44,609 nt of DNA from an uncultured Clostridia bacterium. GTDB lineage: Bacteria; Bacillota; Clostridia; TANB77; CAG-508. The notes under the pieces were generated by a model. The model worked only from the letters and a program-made list of their open reading frames with translations, had not been told where the DNA came from and did not search any database. Each line of letters opens with the position of its first letter. Position 1 is the stretch's first letter. The translations under genes and the position numbers were made by a program. Of the stretch, positions 1 through 9,051 are shown in pieces. Location: contig CALXAD010000014.1 of the NCBI GenBank assembly GCA_944386195.1, positions 1 to 44,609 on the forward strand, read 5' to 3'.

Positions 1-91
1 ACATTCTTTTGAGTGGGTGTTTATTAGAATAGCACCAATTATTTTTATTGGATTAGTTATTGGAATTTTCTTGACTAGAAAGAAAAGCTAA
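1..91 (+). CDS. 3' end of a membrane protein gene (partial)
   Basis: The reading frame is open from base 2 to a TAA at 89-91 and gives 29 residues. A hydrophobic stretch rich in Ile, Phe and Leu is followed by a short basic tail (TRKKS), as in the last membrane helix of a membrane protein. The 5' part lies outside the window and the family cannot be told from this piece. Confidence 0.5.
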   Translation, partial: HSFEWVFIRIAPIIFIGLVIGIFLTRKKS

Positions 92-147
92 AACCTTCGA
101 TAAAAAAAGCTAGATTATAACCCATAATTTTACTATGTAAAATATGT

Positions 148-176
148 TTGACGCTAATAATTCATAAATGTAAAAT
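148..176 (+). promoter_or_regulatory. sigma-A type promoter for the XRE gene
   Basis: TTGACG (148-153) and TAAAAT (171-176) are separated by 17 bases, about 55 bases before the XRE start codon. Confidence 0.5.
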
Positions 177-232
177 ATATTTGGTAGAAAAAAATATACA
201 AAATATTATAATTATTGTGAAAGGAGGAAACG

Positions 233-640
233 ATGGATTTAGGTAAAAAAATAATAGCAATGAGAAATGAAAAAAATCTTTCACAAGAACAATTAGCAGA
301 AAAACTAAATGTAACAAGACAAACAATATCAAACTGGGAAAATGGTAAATTTTATCCAGATATAGATAGTCTAGTAAATTTAAGTAAATTCTTTAATGTA
401 TCATTGGATAACTTATTAAGTTATGATGACAAAGTATTAGATTATTTAAAGGATAGTACAGATATTGTTAAAAGTAATAAAAATATTTTATATGCAGTTT
501 TATTAAATATTTTGTTAATAATAGCATTTGTAATAGTAGGAATAATTTTTAATGAAAGCACTTCTATAATAATTATTATTTTTACGGTATCTATTATTAG
601 TTTTTCATTTTTATTTTACCAAATCATAAAAAAGATATAG
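233..640 (+). CDS. XRE-family regulator with C-terminal membrane helices
   Basis: A helix-turn-helix domain of the Cro/C1 type fills residues 1-62 (LSQEQLAEKLNVTRQTISNW is the recognition core). It is followed by a short linker and two hydrophobic segments (about 85-105 and 110-132), so this is a membrane-tethered DNA-binding protein of 135 residues. The start has a strong AAAGGAGG site. The next gene begins 9 bases after its stop, so the two are probably one operon. Such membrane-bound XRE proteins often sit beside resistance genes, but the ligand is unknown. Confidence 0.85.
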   Translation: MDLGKKIIAMRNEKNLSQEQLAEKLNVTRQTISNWENGKFYPDIDSLVNLSKFFNVSLDNLLSYDDKVLDYLKDSTDIVKSNKNILYAVLLNILLIIAFVIVGIIFNESTSIIIIIFTVSIISFSFLFYQIIKKI

Positions 641-649
641 GAGGATTTT

Positions 650-976
650 ATGAATTATATATTTATGGCTATATTTATAGCAATTTATTTAGTAGGTGCT
701 GTTTCAATGGTTTATCAATTATACAAAATAACAATCATAGATGCAAAGGCAAGAGGTTTGAAACACCCAAAACTAATGGGCTTACTTACAACAAGTGGAC
801 AAAGTTCTGAAGGTCTAATACTATATTTATTAAAAAGAAGAAAATATCCAATAAAAAATATAACAGATTCAGAAAAAGAAGAGATTTCTAAAAGAAAAAG
901 AATAATATTAGTAGGTATTATATTTATGGTTATAGGTGCTATTGGTTTTGTTTATGTATTAATACCTAAGATTTAA
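650..976 (+). CDS. small membrane protein of unknown function
   Basis: The product has 108 residues with hydrophobic segments at about 3-22 and 84-106 around a basic loop rich in Lys and Arg. It has an AGGAGG site and sits directly behind the XRE gene, suggesting joint expression. I do not recognise the family. Confidence 0.65.
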   Translation: MNYIFMAIFIAIYLVGAVSMVYQLYKITIIDAKARGLKHPKLMGLLTTSGQSSEGLILYLLKRRKYPIKNITDSEKEEISKRKRIILVGIIFMVIGAIGFVYVLIPKI

Positions 977-1046
977 AGAATAAAATTAAAATTTGACAAA
1001 ATGTAAAAACGATATTATAATACCACAATAAAAGTGCCTTAAAGCA

Positions 1047-1100
1047 CAAAACATCCCCTTTTATTTTATAGAGAGTCGCTAGAAATAGTGGCTCTCGTTT
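1047..1100 (+). terminator. hairpin terminator preceded by a repeated 21-base leader
   Basis: Arms 1071-1081 and 1086-1096 pair over 11 bp around a GAAA tetraloop and are followed by GTTTTG. The 21 bases at 1047-1067 recur exactly at 8525-8545, again just before a hairpin. Confidence 0.55.
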
Positions 1101-1109
1101 TGATTTATC

Positions 1110-1123
1110 TTACAAAAATGTCA
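1110..1123 (+). promoter_or_regulatory. BceR-type operator (imperfect) before the first two-component system
   Basis: TTACA-AAAA-TGTCA differs in one base from TNACA-N4-TGTAA, which is known as the binding pattern of BceR-like regulators. A TATAAT lies downstream at 1146-1151 without a good -35 box, as expected for an activator-dependent promoter. Confidence 0.5.
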
Positions 1124-1171
1124 TTTTTATTTTTTAAAAGTATGGTATAATGCTTTTAGGAGGACAAAAAT

Positions 1172-1843
1172 ATGCAAAAAATATTAATAGTAGAAGATGA
1201 TAAAAAATTAAGAAAAGAATTAGAAACATTTTTGACTAAACATGGGTTTATTGCAAAAGGATTAGAAAAATTTGATAATACAATTCAAGATATATTAAAT
1301 GAAAATGCGGATTTAATATTATTGGATATAAATTTGCCATACACAGATGGAGAATTTGTATGTAAAGAAGTTAGAAAGACATCAGATGTTCCAATAATAA
1401 TGGTAACAAGCAGAGATAATGAAATAGATGAATTAATGAGCTTAAATTATGGAGCAGATCAGTATGTAACAAAGCCATATAACATACAAATATTACTTGC
1501 TAAAATAAATGGTTTACTAAAAAGAAACAAAAAGTCAGATAAAGAAATGCAAGAAATTGACTGTGATGGTTTTAAATTAAATATAGCTGAAAGAGTAATT
1601 AAAAAAGATGATAGAAAAATCGAACTAACTAAAAATGAATACACTATTTTATATTACTTATGTATCAACAGAGGAAGAATTGTATCAAGAGATGAAATAA
1701 TGGACTATTTGTGGGAAAGTGAAGAATTTATTGATGATAACACTTTAAGTGTAAATGTAAAAAGATTAAGAGGAAAATTAGAGGAATTAGGACTTGTAGA
1801 TAGAATCGAAACAAGGAGAGGACAAGGTTATATATTAAAATGA
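1172..1843 (+). CDS. OmpR-family response regulator, BceR type (module 1)
   Basis: A receiver domain (acidic pair D9/D10, phosphorylation site D52, KPY near 109) is joined to a winged-helix DNA-binding domain ending in the typical RRGQGYILK. The 223-residue length is normal. The gene overlaps the histidine kinase gene by 4 bases. With that kinase and the ABC transporter downstream it forms a Bce-type peptide-antibiotic sensing and detoxification module. Its likely targets are the TTACA-N4-TGTAA sites at 1110 and 2890. The exact inducer is unknown. Confidence 0.9.
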   Translation: MQKILIVEDDKKLRKELETFLTKHGFIAKGLEKFDNTIQDILNENADLILLDINLPYTDGEFVCKEVRKTSDVPIIMVTSRDNEIDELMSLNYGADQYVTKPYNIQILLAKINGLLKRNKKSDKEMQEIDCDGFKLNIAERVIKKDDRKIELTKNEYTILYYLCINRGRIVSRDEIMDYLWESEEFIDDNTLSVNVKRLRGKLEELGLVDRIETRRGQGYILK

Positions 1844-2856
1844 GATTTAGAGATTATATAAAAGAAAAAATGGTTTTAATTATTGGTACAATACTTGCTT
1901 TAGTGAGTGTAGAAATTTTATTACTTGCTTACAATATTAGTATTTTAATAAGAGTATATTGTGCTTTTATTATTATTTTTATATTAGTACTTGCAATATT
2001 AATTGAGTATAAAAAGAAAAAAGATTACTATAATGAATTAATAAAAAATATGGAAGATTTAAAAGAAAAGTATTTAATTTCAGAAATAATAAAAACACCT
2101 AATTTTATAGAAGGCAAAATATTAAAAGATATATTGCAAGATACAGGAAAGTCAATGCTTGAAAATGTAAACTATTACAAAAATATTCAAGAAGATTATA
2201 AAGAATATATTGAACTATGGATTCACGAAATTAAAATACCTATTGCAGCAAGTAAAATGATTATAGAAAATAATAAAAATGAAGTAACAAAAAGCATAGA
2301 TGAAGAATTAGATAAGGTAGAAAACTATACAGAACAAGCCTTATTCTATGCCAGAAGTAATGCAGTAGAAAAAGATTATATTATAAATAAAACAAACTTA
2401 AAAGAAATAGTAAATGGAGCAATTTTAAAGAATAAAACTACACTTTTAAATGAAAAAGTATCAATAGAACTTTCAAATTTAAAAGATGAAGAAGTATATA
2501 CAGATAGCAAATGGGCAGTATTTATCATAAATCAGATCATACAAAATGCTATAAAATACTCTAAAAAGGAAAATAAAAAAATAGAAATTTCCTCACAAGA
2601 AAAAAATGATAAAGTAATATTATATATCAAAGATAATGGAATCGGAATAAAAAAAGGGGAGATAACAAGAGTATTTGAAAGAGGATTTACTGGAGAAAAT
2701 GGAAGAATTATAGGTCAAAAATCAACTGGAATTGGACTATATCTATGTAAAAAATTATGTGATAGACTAGGATTAGGAATAGAATTAAATTCAGAAAAAG
2801 ATAAGGGAACAGAAGTTAGAATAATCTTTCCAAAGAGTAGTTATACAAATTTTTAA
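1840..2856 (+). CDS. intramembrane-sensing histidine kinase, BceS type (module 1)
   Basis: Two close membrane helices (about 12-32 and 36-56) with almost no extracellular loop are followed by the phospho-acceptor motif WIHEIKIP (H129) and an ATP-binding domain with NQIIQNAIKY, DNGIGI and STGIGLYLCKK. Kinases of this design do not bind the drug themselves but are driven by the BceAB-like transporter. The 338-residue length is normal. It is translationally coupled to the regulator (ATGAG overlap). Confidence 0.9.
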   Translation: MRFRDYIKEKMVLIIGTILALVSVEILLLAYNISILIRVYCAFIIIFILVLAILIEYKKKKDYYNELIKNMEDLKEKYLISEIIKTPNFIEGKILKDILQDTGKSMLENVNYYKNIQEDYKEYIELWIHEIKIPIAASKMIIENNKNEVTKSIDEELDKVENYTEQALFYARSNAVEKDYIINKTNLKEIVNGAILKNKTTLLNEKVSIELSNLKDEEVYTDSKWAVFIINQIIQNAIKYSKKENKKIEISSQEKNDKVILYIKDNGIGIKKGEITRVFERGFTGENGRIIGQKSTGIGLYLCKKLCDRLGLGIELNSEKDKGTEVRIIFPKSSYTNF

Positions 2857-2885
2857 TAGCTCTTTTTATAGGGGCTATTTTTTCT
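2855..2885 (+). terminator. hairpin terminator after the kinase gene
   Basis: AATAGC (2855-2860) pairs with GCTATT (2874-2879), followed by a T-run. It separates the two-component genes from the transporter genes. Confidence 0.55.
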
Positions 2886-2889
2886 TATC

Positions 2890-2914
2890 TTACAAAAATG
2901 TAAGACAAATGTAA
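2890..2914 (+). promoter_or_regulatory. BceR-type operator before transporter 1
   Basis: A perfect TTACA-AAAA-TGTAA (2890-2903) is followed by another TGTAA half-site at 2910-2914, 11 bases on. A TATAAT at 2948-2953 lacks a consensus -35 box, in line with regulator-dependent transcription of the ABC transporter genes. Confidence 0.6.
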
Positions 2915-2984
2915 GATTAAAAAATGGCAAGGAAATATTGAATGTTTTATAATATAGTTAGAACATAGGAAAGGAGATTTTATA

Positions 2985-3752
2985 ATGAGTAATGTATTAG
3001 AGGTAAAAAACATTGAAAAATACTATGGAAATAAATCAAATTTAACAAAGGCGATAGATGGTATTAGTTTTAATGTTGGAGAGGGAGAATTTGTTGGAAT
3101 AATGGGAGCATCAGGATCAGGTAAAACAACATTATTAAATTGTATTTCAACAATAGACAGAGTAACAGCAGGAAAGATTATTATAAATAATCAAGACATT
3201 ACAAAATTAAAAGGAAATAAGCTAAACAAATTTAGAAGGGAAGAATTAGGATTTATATTTCAAGATTTTAACTTGTTAGATACTCTAACAGCTTATGAAA
3301 ATATCGCACTTGCTTTAACAATTCAAAAAGTAAATTCACACGAAATAGATAAGAAAGTAAAAGAAATAGCACAAAAACTTGAAATATCAGAAATACTAAA
3401 TAAATATCCTTATCAAATTTCTGGAGGGCAAAAACAAAGAGTTGCAAGTGCAAGAGCAATTATAACAAACCCTAAAATGGTACTTGCAGACGAGCCAACT
3501 GGAGCATTAGATTCAAAGTCAGCAAGGCAACTATTAGAAACATTTGAACACTTAAATCAAAAATTAGGTGCTACAATTTTAATGGTAACACATGATGCTT
3601 TTACAGCTAGTTATGCAGAAAGAATTATATTTATTAAAGATGGAAAGATATTCAATGAATTAGTAAAAGGTGAAGATACAAGAAAACAATTTTTTGAAAA
3701 AATAATTGAGGTACAAACACTTCTTGGAGGTGATTTGAACGATGTTATTTAA
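2985..3752 (+). CDS. ABC transporter ATPase, BceA type (module 1)
   Basis: The product has 255 residues with Walker A GASGSGKT (41-48), Q-loop FQDF, signature SGGQK, Walker B MVLADEP and the H-loop VTHD. It belongs to the MacB/LolD-like group and is paired with a ten-helix permease whose start codon lies inside the end of this gene (11-base overlap). The pair is expected to remove peptide antibiotics from lipid II-cycle intermediates and to signal to the kinase. Confidence 0.92.
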   Translation: MSNVLEVKNIEKYYGNKSNLTKAIDGISFNVGEGEFVGIMGASGSGKTTLLNCISTIDRVTAGKIIINNQDITKLKGNKLNKFRREELGFIFQDFNLLDTLTAYENIALALTIQKVNSHEIDKKVKEIAQKLEISEILNKYPYQISGGQKQRVASARAIITNPKMVLADEPTGALDSKSARQLLETFEHLNQKLGATILMVTHDAFTASYAERIIFIKDGKIFNELVKGEDTRKQFFEKIIEVQTLLGGDLNDVI

Positions 3753-5838
3753 GTTATCTTTTAGAAATATGAAAAAGAGTTTTAAAGACTATGCAATATA
3801 CTTTTTAACTTTAGTATTAGGTGTAGCGATATTCTATATGTTCAATAGTATAGACAGTCAACAAGCAATGATAGAAGTATCACAGTCAACTAGAGAAATG
3901 ATACAATTATTAATTCAAATGCTTGGGATGGTTTCAGTATTTATTGCTATAGTTCTAGGATTTCTAATTGTATATGCAAATAACTTTTTAATAAATAGAA
4001 GAAAAAGAGAATTTGGTATATATATGTCGCTTGGTATGGGTAGAAGGCAAATATCTGGAATTATTTTACTTGAAACAATACTAATTGGAATTTTATCATT
4101 AGCAGTTGGACTATTTATAGGAATATTTGCATCACAGTTTATGTCTATATTAGTTGCAAAATTATTTGAAGCAGATATGAGTGAATTTACATTTGTATTT
4201 TCAAAAGATGCTTGTATAAAGACTTGTATATATTTTGCAGTAATGTATATTGCAGTAATAATATTTAACACATTAACTATTTCAAGATATAAACTAATCA
4301 ATTTACTAACAGCAGTAAAGAAAAACGAAAAGGTTAAATTAAAAAATCCAATTATTTCAATACTTATATTTATAGCATCAAGTGTATTACTTGGATATGC
4401 CTATTATTTAGTAACAGGTGGAGTTTATGAATTAAGAACAGATGAACAATTATTAAAGCCAATTCTAATGGGAGTAATTGGAACAGTTGGAATATTCTGG
4501 TCATTATCAGGATTTATATTAAGACTTATACAAACAAGGAAAAGTGTTTACTTAAAAGGAACAAATATGTTTGTGTTAAGACAATTAAATAACAAAATAA
4601 ATACTAATATAGTTAGTATGACAGTTATTTGTTTAATGTTATTTATGACAATTAGTGCATTATCAAGTAGTTTGTCAATACAGTCAGCATTGGATTCACA
4701 ATTAGAAAAATTTACACCTGTAGATGTTAATCTATATAAAACAGCATATCTACCAGAAAGTTATGTAAGCTCATATAGTGGAAAAACAATATATAATACA
4801 GAAGAACAAATAGAAGATTCAAGACATCTTGTAAGTTATACACTTGAAACAAATGGATATGATATGAATAATTTAAAAGATATTGTTGAAATACCTATAT
4901 ATGCAATACCAGGATGGACTTTAAAGTATAGTCTTGGAGATTACTATGAAAAAGCTAAATTACAATTCTCAATGCTAACTTATGATACACCAGAATCAGT
5001 AATTAAAATATCAGACTATAACAAAATTGCAAAGTTATATGGAGAAGAAGAGTATTCGCTAAATGATGATGAATATATAGTTCTTTGTGATTTTGAGCAA
5101 ATGATAGATTTAAGGAATGAAACATTAGCACAAAATTCTAATATACAAATCAATGGAAAAACATATCATGCAAAATACAATGAATGTCAAGATGGCTTTG
5201 TGTTTATGAGTACAAGTAATATGAATGCAGGTATTATATTAGTTCCAGATAGTTTTGAGATAAAAGAAGAAAATACAGAACAATACTTTTTAGCAGCTAA
5301 CTATAATGCAGAAACTGAAGAAGAAAAAATTGAGTTAAATAATGTTCTTGCAGGTGAAGTTGATAGTGAATTATTTGACAATTTATCAGAAAAAGAAATA
5401 AATCTTGAAGGAATGACAAAGATTAGCTTAACAGAAGCTAGTAAAGGTTTATCAACAATTATCATATTTATAGCAATTTATTTAGGTATTGTATTCCTTA
5501 TTGCAAGTTCAGCTATTTTAGCATTAAAACAATTAACAGAAAGTTCTGACAACAAACAAAGATATACAATATTAAGAAAAATTGGTTGTGATGAAAAAAT
5601 GATAAATCAAGCACTATTTAGACAAATATTTATATTCTTTATGATGCCACTTACTTTAGCAATAGTACATTCAATATTTGGAATTAAATTTATCTTATCA
5701 ATGCTTGCAGCACTTGCATCACCAGATGAATTACTACCATCAATTATTGTAACAGCAGTAATCATTGGAGCAATTTATGGATTATATTTCCTAGCAACAT
5801 ATTTTGGAAGCAAGAACATAATTAAAGAGGAGGAATAG
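3742..5838 (+). CDS. ABC transporter permease, BceB type (module 1)
   Basis: The product has 698 residues with the FtsX-like layout of Bce permeases: about ten hydrophobic helices and a large extracellular domain (roughly residues 310-555) between helices 7 and 8. The N-terminus LSFRNMKKSFKDYAIYF is typical. The start ATG follows GGAGG within the ATPase gene. The extracellular domain is the part known to decide substrate specificity in this family. Confidence 0.9.
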   Translation: MLFKLSFRNMKKSFKDYAIYFLTLVLGVAIFYMFNSIDSQQAMIEVSQSTREMIQLLIQMLGMVSVFIAIVLGFLIVYANNFLINRRKREFGIYMSLGMGRRQISGIILLETILIGILSLAVGLFIGIFASQFMSILVAKLFEADMSEFTFVFSKDACIKTCIYFAVMYIAVIIFNTLTISRYKLINLLTAVKKNEKVKLKNPIISILIFIASSVLLGYAYYLVTGGVYELRTDEQLLKPILMGVIGTVGIFWSLSGFILRLIQTRKSVYLKGTNMFVLRQLNNKINTNIVSMTVICLMLFMTISALSSSLSIQSALDSQLEKFTPVDVNLYKTAYLPESYVSSYSGKTIYNTEEQIEDSRHLVSYTLETNGYDMNNLKDIVEIPIYAIPGWTLKYSLGDYYEKAKLQFSMLTYDTPESVIKISDYNKIAKLYGEEEYSLNDDEYIVLCDFEQMIDLRNETLAQNSNIQINGKTYHAKYNECQDGFVFMSTSNMNAGIILVPDSFEIKEENTEQYFLAANYNAETEEEKIELNNVLAGEVDSELFDNLSEKEINLEGMTKISLTEASKGLSTIIIFIAIYLGIVFLIASSAILALKQLTESSDNKQRYTILRKIGCDEKMINQALFRQIFIFFMMPLTLAIVHSIFGIKFILSMLAALASPDELLPSIIVTAVIIGAIYGLYFLATYFGSKNIIKEEE

Positions 5839-5842
5839 TGCT

Positions 5843-6334
5843 ATGTTCGGTTTCTTTAAATTAATTATAGTATTTATAGTTGGACTAATAATTTTAGGAG
5901 CTAGTTTTTTTACAAGTATTTTTACGAATAGTGCAGTTTCAAAAGATAGTGCTATGAATACTTATAATAACTTTTTACAAGATGTTTCGAGTTTAGGAAT
6001 TACAAGTGATAATAAAATACAAGGAGAAAGAACATTTGGACTTGATGAATATGTTGGAAAATACAAAGCAAACTATAATAATACAACAAAGGAAGAAACT
6101 ATATTTGGTGGTACAGCTTTAAATAGAGAAAATGGAAATACAATAAAACTTAAAATAAAAGTAGATAAACAAAGTGGAAATATAGAAATTATAAACAAAT
6201 TGGGATCTGAAAATGAAATATTAATTAGTGATACTGGAGAAATAGAGAAAACTATTGATGTCAAAGAAAAAAGTTATTATTTAATAATTAAAACAAATAA
6301 CTTTACTGGAAATGTCGATATATTATCAGAGTAG
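5843..6334 (+). CDS. secreted or membrane-anchored protein of unknown function
   Basis: A hydrophobic N-terminal segment (about 5-28) acts as a signal or anchor. The remaining 135 residues are hydrophilic and end in a beta-rich region (KLKIKVDKQSGNIEII and following). The gene starts 4 bases after the permease stop, so it belongs to the same operon. I do not recognise the family; position suggests a role in the peptide response. Confidence 0.65.
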   Translation: MFGFFKLIIVFIVGLIILGASFFTSIFTNSAVSKDSAMNTYNNFLQDVSSLGITSDNKIQGERTFGLDEYVGKYKANYNNTTKEETIFGGTALNRENGNTIKLKIKVDKQSGNIEIINKLGSENEILISDTGEIEKTIDVKEKSYYLIIKTNNFTGNVDILSE

Positions 6335-6346
6335 GAGGTATTGGAA

Positions 6347-6700
6347 ATGGAAAGTTTTAAAGAAAAATTACCAATGATAATAGCAGTAATTATAGTGATA
6401 GCTTTAATAGTAGGAGCATACTACTTTTTAGTAATACATAAAGACTTATATTATACACAGATAGATAATACAAAAATACAAGAAATTACCGAATCAGGAG
6501 GTATGAAGTACGAATATACATTAACAGCATATAACAAAAATGGAAAAGAAAAAGAAATTAAATTTAAGACAAGTAGAGAATTAAGAGAAGATGCTTATTT
6601 GGAATTAGAAGTAATGCAAATTCGTGGAGTTGTAAATTGGAAAGAAGTACAAGAAAGTGAATTACCAGAAGATGTTAAAACAGCAATGAATGTAGAATAA
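6347..6700 (+). CDS. YxeA-family (DUF1093) membrane-anchored protein
   Basis: An N-terminal helix (about 9-30) is followed by a small beta-barrel-like domain with the sequence pattern of YxeA proteins (YTQIDN, YEYTLTAYNKNGKEKEIKF, LREDAYLELEV). I chose ATG 6347, 8 bases after AGGAGG; a TTG at 6341 is too close. YxeA proteins are repeatedly found beside Bce-type transporters, including yxdM-yxeA in Bacillus. Product 117 residues. Confidence 0.75.
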   Translation: MESFKEKLPMIIAVIIVIALIVGAYYFLVIHKDLYYTQIDNTKIQEITESGGMKYEYTLTAYNKNGKEKEIKFKTSRELREDAYLELEVMQIRGVVNWKEVQESELPEDVKTAMNVE

Positions 6701-6739
6701 TTAGAAAAATAAATGGAAAAAGAAACGAGGTGGTAAAAG

Positions 6740-7438
6740 ATGAAAAAAATATTTAAAGTATTAATTTTCTTGTTACTAATTGGAATGAGTATAGCACTAT
6801 TATTCATTGGTAATGGCTATAATATGTATAAAGAAGCAATAGAAAGTATGCCCCTTGAAGAAAAAGTAGAAAAAATTAGGTCAAAAGAAAATTATGCAGA
6901 GTTTTCAGAATTACCACAAATGTATGTAAATGCAGTAATAAGTGTAGAAGACAAAAGATTTTATAAGCATAATGGAATAGATATAATCGCAATAGGTAGA
7001 GCTGCAATAAATGATATAAAAGCAATGTCTTATGTAGAAGGTGGAAGTACAATAACACAACAATTAGCAAAAAATATGTACTTTACACAAGAAAAGAAAA
7101 TGGAAAGAAAAATTGCTGAAGTATTTATGGCTTGGAACATAGAATCACATTACTCAAAAGAAGATATATTTGAATTGTATGTAAATAACATTTTCTTTGG
7201 AGATGGCTACTATACAGTAAAAGAGGCTTGCAGGGGGTACTTTAATAAAGAATTAAATGAAATGACAGATTACGAATGTATATTACTTGCAGGTATTCCA
7301 AATGCACCATCAGTATATGCACCTACTAAAAATCCAGATTTAGCAAAACAAAGGCAAAGACAAGTTATGGAAAAAATGATAGAAAACAAATATTTAACAG
7401 AAGATGAAGCAAAAGAAATATTAAAACAAGCAGAATAA
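6740..7438 (+). CDS. monofunctional peptidoglycan glycosyltransferase (GT51)
   Basis: After one membrane anchor (about 5-25) comes a single GT51 domain with all motifs in order: EDKRFYKHNGID (catalytic E70), GGSTITQQLAKN, RKIAEVFMA, ELYVNNIFFG and AGIPNAPS. No transpeptidase domain follows, so it polymerises glycan strands from lipid II but cannot cross-link. Its place in the Bce operon suggests that it supplies wall synthesis when lipid II is blocked by a peptide antibiotic; that role is inferred. Confidence 0.9.
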   Translation: MKKIFKVLIFLLLIGMSIALLFIGNGYNMYKEAIESMPLEEKVEKIRSKENYAEFSELPQMYVNAVISVEDKRFYKHNGIDIIAIGRAAINDIKAMSYVEGGSTITQQLAKNMYFTQEKKMERKIAEVFMAWNIESHYSKEDIFELYVNNIFFGDGYYTVKEACRGYFNKELNEMTDYECILLAGIPNAPSVYAPTKNPDLAKQRQRQVMEKMIENKYLTEDEAKEILKQAE

Positions 7439-7443
7439 ACTAA

Positions 7444-7495
7444 CTGTGCTAATTGGAGTTAAAACAGTTAGCACAGACATCCTCTAAAAAAGAGG
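7444..7495 (+). terminator. two consecutive hairpins after the GT51 gene
   Basis: CTGTGCTAA (7444-7452) pairs with TTAGCACAG (7468-7476), and a small CCTCT/AGAGG hairpin follows at 7481-7495. There is no long T-run, so it may be an RNA processing or attenuation element instead of a strong terminator. A similar GTGCTAA/TTAGCAC hairpin lies at about 8494-8523. Confidence 0.4.
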
Positions 7496-7517
7496 AAATA
7501 TAAAATGGAGGATTTAG

Positions 7518-7730
7518 ATGAAAGAAGAAAGTAATGTAGAAAAATTATCAGGACTAATTTTAAAATTATTAAAAATATTTATTGCTTTTATAATACTTGC
7601 AGTAATTGCAATAATAAGTTTAGTGATATATGCTTTTGCTACAAAAGAAGATAAACAAGCAGAAAGTAAGGAAGTAGCAATATACCAATACAACGATATG
7701 GTATATCCAGTAGAAACAGAAATAATCTAG
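7518..7730 (+). CDS. small single-helix membrane protein
   Basis: The product has 70 residues with one long hydrophobic helix (about 16-44) and acidic and mixed ends. It has a GGAGG site upstream. No family recognised; it lies between GT51 and CmpB-like genes of the resistance region. Confidence 0.55.
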   Translation: MKEESNVEKLSGLILKLLKIFIAFIILAVIAIISLVIYAFATKEDKQAESKEVAIYQYNDMVYPVETEII

Positions 7731-7815
7731 TAAAATTTATAAAAAATTAAGAATTAATAAAAAGAATCATAAGAATTGTAATTTATAATAGATAAAGAGG
7801 AGAAAAAATTGGAGT

Positions 7816-8490
7816 ATGGAAGAAACAAGCAATTCAATTATGATAATAGATAAAGAAAAAATAATACAAAAACTAACAAAAATATTTTGGATATTTTTAA
7901 TAGGTAGTATATTAGGCTATGGTATAGAAATGATTGTTGGTTTAGTACAAAACGGACATTTTGTATCAAGACAAGGTTTATTATTTGGACCGTTCATACA
8001 AGTATATGGAGTAGGACTTGTCGCTTATTATTTAGTTATCTCAAATATAAAAAAGAAAAGCTACATTAAAATATTTTTTATAACAATGTTACTTGGAGGA
8101 ATAGTAGAATATCTATTTTCTTATTTTCAAGAAACTTGGTTTGGAACAATATCTTGGGATTATAGCAATTTATTATTCAATATACATGGAAGAACAAGTT
8201 TATTACATTGTTTATATTGGGGAATAGGTGGAGTTCTATTTGTAAGATTTATATTACCACTTATCCGTAGCTTAAATGAATGGTGTAAAAATACAAATTT
8301 TAGATTTATAACTGCTTTTTTAGTATTGTTTATAACATTTGATATAGTAATGTCAGGTATGGCTGGATCAAGACAATTAGAAAGAAAAAATAATATTGCA
8401 GCTAATGGATATATAGATAATTTTTTTGATGAATACTATCCAGATGAAAAGTTAGAGCAAATATATTCAAATGCAAAAACAGTAAATTAG
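7816..8490 (+). CDS. CmpB-like putative ABC transporter permease
   Basis: The product has 224 residues and five or so hydrophobic segments with conserved blocks such as FGPFIQVYGVG, ETWFGTISWDYSN and HGRTSLLHCLYWGIGG, which mark the ABC_trans_CmpB family (PF06541). A paralogue with the same blocks is at 11097-11741. No partner ATPase is directly attached. The transport function of the family is a prediction; the C-terminal NFFDEYYPDE is shared with the paralogue. Confidence 0.75.
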   Translation: MEETSNSIMIIDKEKIIQKLTKIFWIFLIGSILGYGIEMIVGLVQNGHFVSRQGLLFGPFIQVYGVGLVAYYLVISNIKKKSYIKIFFITMLLGGIVEYLFSYFQETWFGTISWDYSNLLFNIHGRTSLLHCLYWGIGGVLFVRFILPLIRSLNEWCKNTNFRFITAFLVLFITFDIVMSGMAGSRQLERKNNIAANGYIDNFFDEYYPDEKLEQIYSNAKTVN

Positions 8491-8493
8491 TAT

Positions 8494-8580
8494 AGTGCTA
8501 ATTGTAGATGAAGCAATTAGCACGCAAAACATCCCCTTTTATTTTCGAGAGAGAATCACTTCAAATGTGGTTCTCTTTTT
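8494..8580 (+). terminator. hairpin, repeated leader and terminator
   Basis: A GTGCTAATTG/CAATTAGCAC hairpin (about 8494-8523) is followed by the 21-base repeat at 8525-8545 also found at 1047-1067. A terminator hairpin then follows (arms 8551-8559 and 8567-8575) with TTTTT. Confidence 0.6.
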
Positions 8581-8607
8581 GCGTGTAAAAATTTTTTCAA
8601 AAATCTA

Positions 8608-8647
8608 TTGACAAAATGTTATAAAGTGTTATACTATAATTATAACA
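8608..8647 (+). promoter_or_regulatory. promoter and GntR-type operator
   Basis: TTGACA (8608-8613) and TATACT (8630-8635) are 16 bases apart. The inverted repeat TGTTATAA (8617-8624) / TTATAACA (8640-8647) brackets the -10 box, so a bound regulator would block transcription. The likely binder is the GntR/YtrA-type protein encoded just downstream. Confidence 0.6.
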
Positions 8648-8672
8648 GCAAATAACAGTAAGGAGGAAAGCT

Positions 8673-9050
8673 ATGAATATAATAATAAGTAATAATAGTA
8701 GTGTACCAATTTATGAACAAATAAAAAATGCTATTAAAGATGCTATAATTTCCAACGAATTAAAAGAAGAAGAAATGTTACCTTCAGTCAGAAATTTAGC
8801 AAATGACTTAAAAATAAGTTTTCTTACAGTAAAAAAGGCTTATGATGAACTAGAACAAGAAGAATTTATAAAAACAGTACAAGGAAAGGGAAGTTTTGTT
8901 GCACCAAAAAATTTAGAAATAATAAAAGAAGAAAAACTAAAAGAAATTCAGGACTACATAGAAAAGATTTATAATATTTCAAAAATAGCAAATATTTCGG
9001 AAGATGAAATAAAAGAATTATTTAATATGATTTTTAAGGAGGAAATTTAG
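8673..9050 (+). CDS. GntR-family regulator, YtrA type
   Basis: An N-terminal winged helix-turn-helix (PIYEQIKNAIKDAIISNELK, LPSVRNLANDLKISFLTVKKAYDELEQE) is followed by only about 50 residues, mostly helical. This is the short dimerisation tail of the YtrA subfamily. The gene is followed without a gap by the ABC ATPase and permease, the usual YtrA arrangement, and probably represses its own operon through the operator at 8617-8647. Confidence 0.88.
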   Translation: MNIIISNNSSVPIYEQIKNAIKDAIISNELKEEEMLPSVRNLANDLKISFLTVKKAYDELEQEEFIKTVQGKGSFVAPKNLEIIKEEKLKEIQDYIEKIYNISKIANISEDEIKELFNMIFKEEI

Positions 9051-9051
9051 A

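Noticed and set aside
3268..4301. Open frames on the minus strand inside the Bce transporter genes and similar ones elsewhere
   Set aside because: They lie opposite strongly conserved genes, lack ribosome sites and show low-complexity hydrophobic sequence caused by the AT-rich complement.
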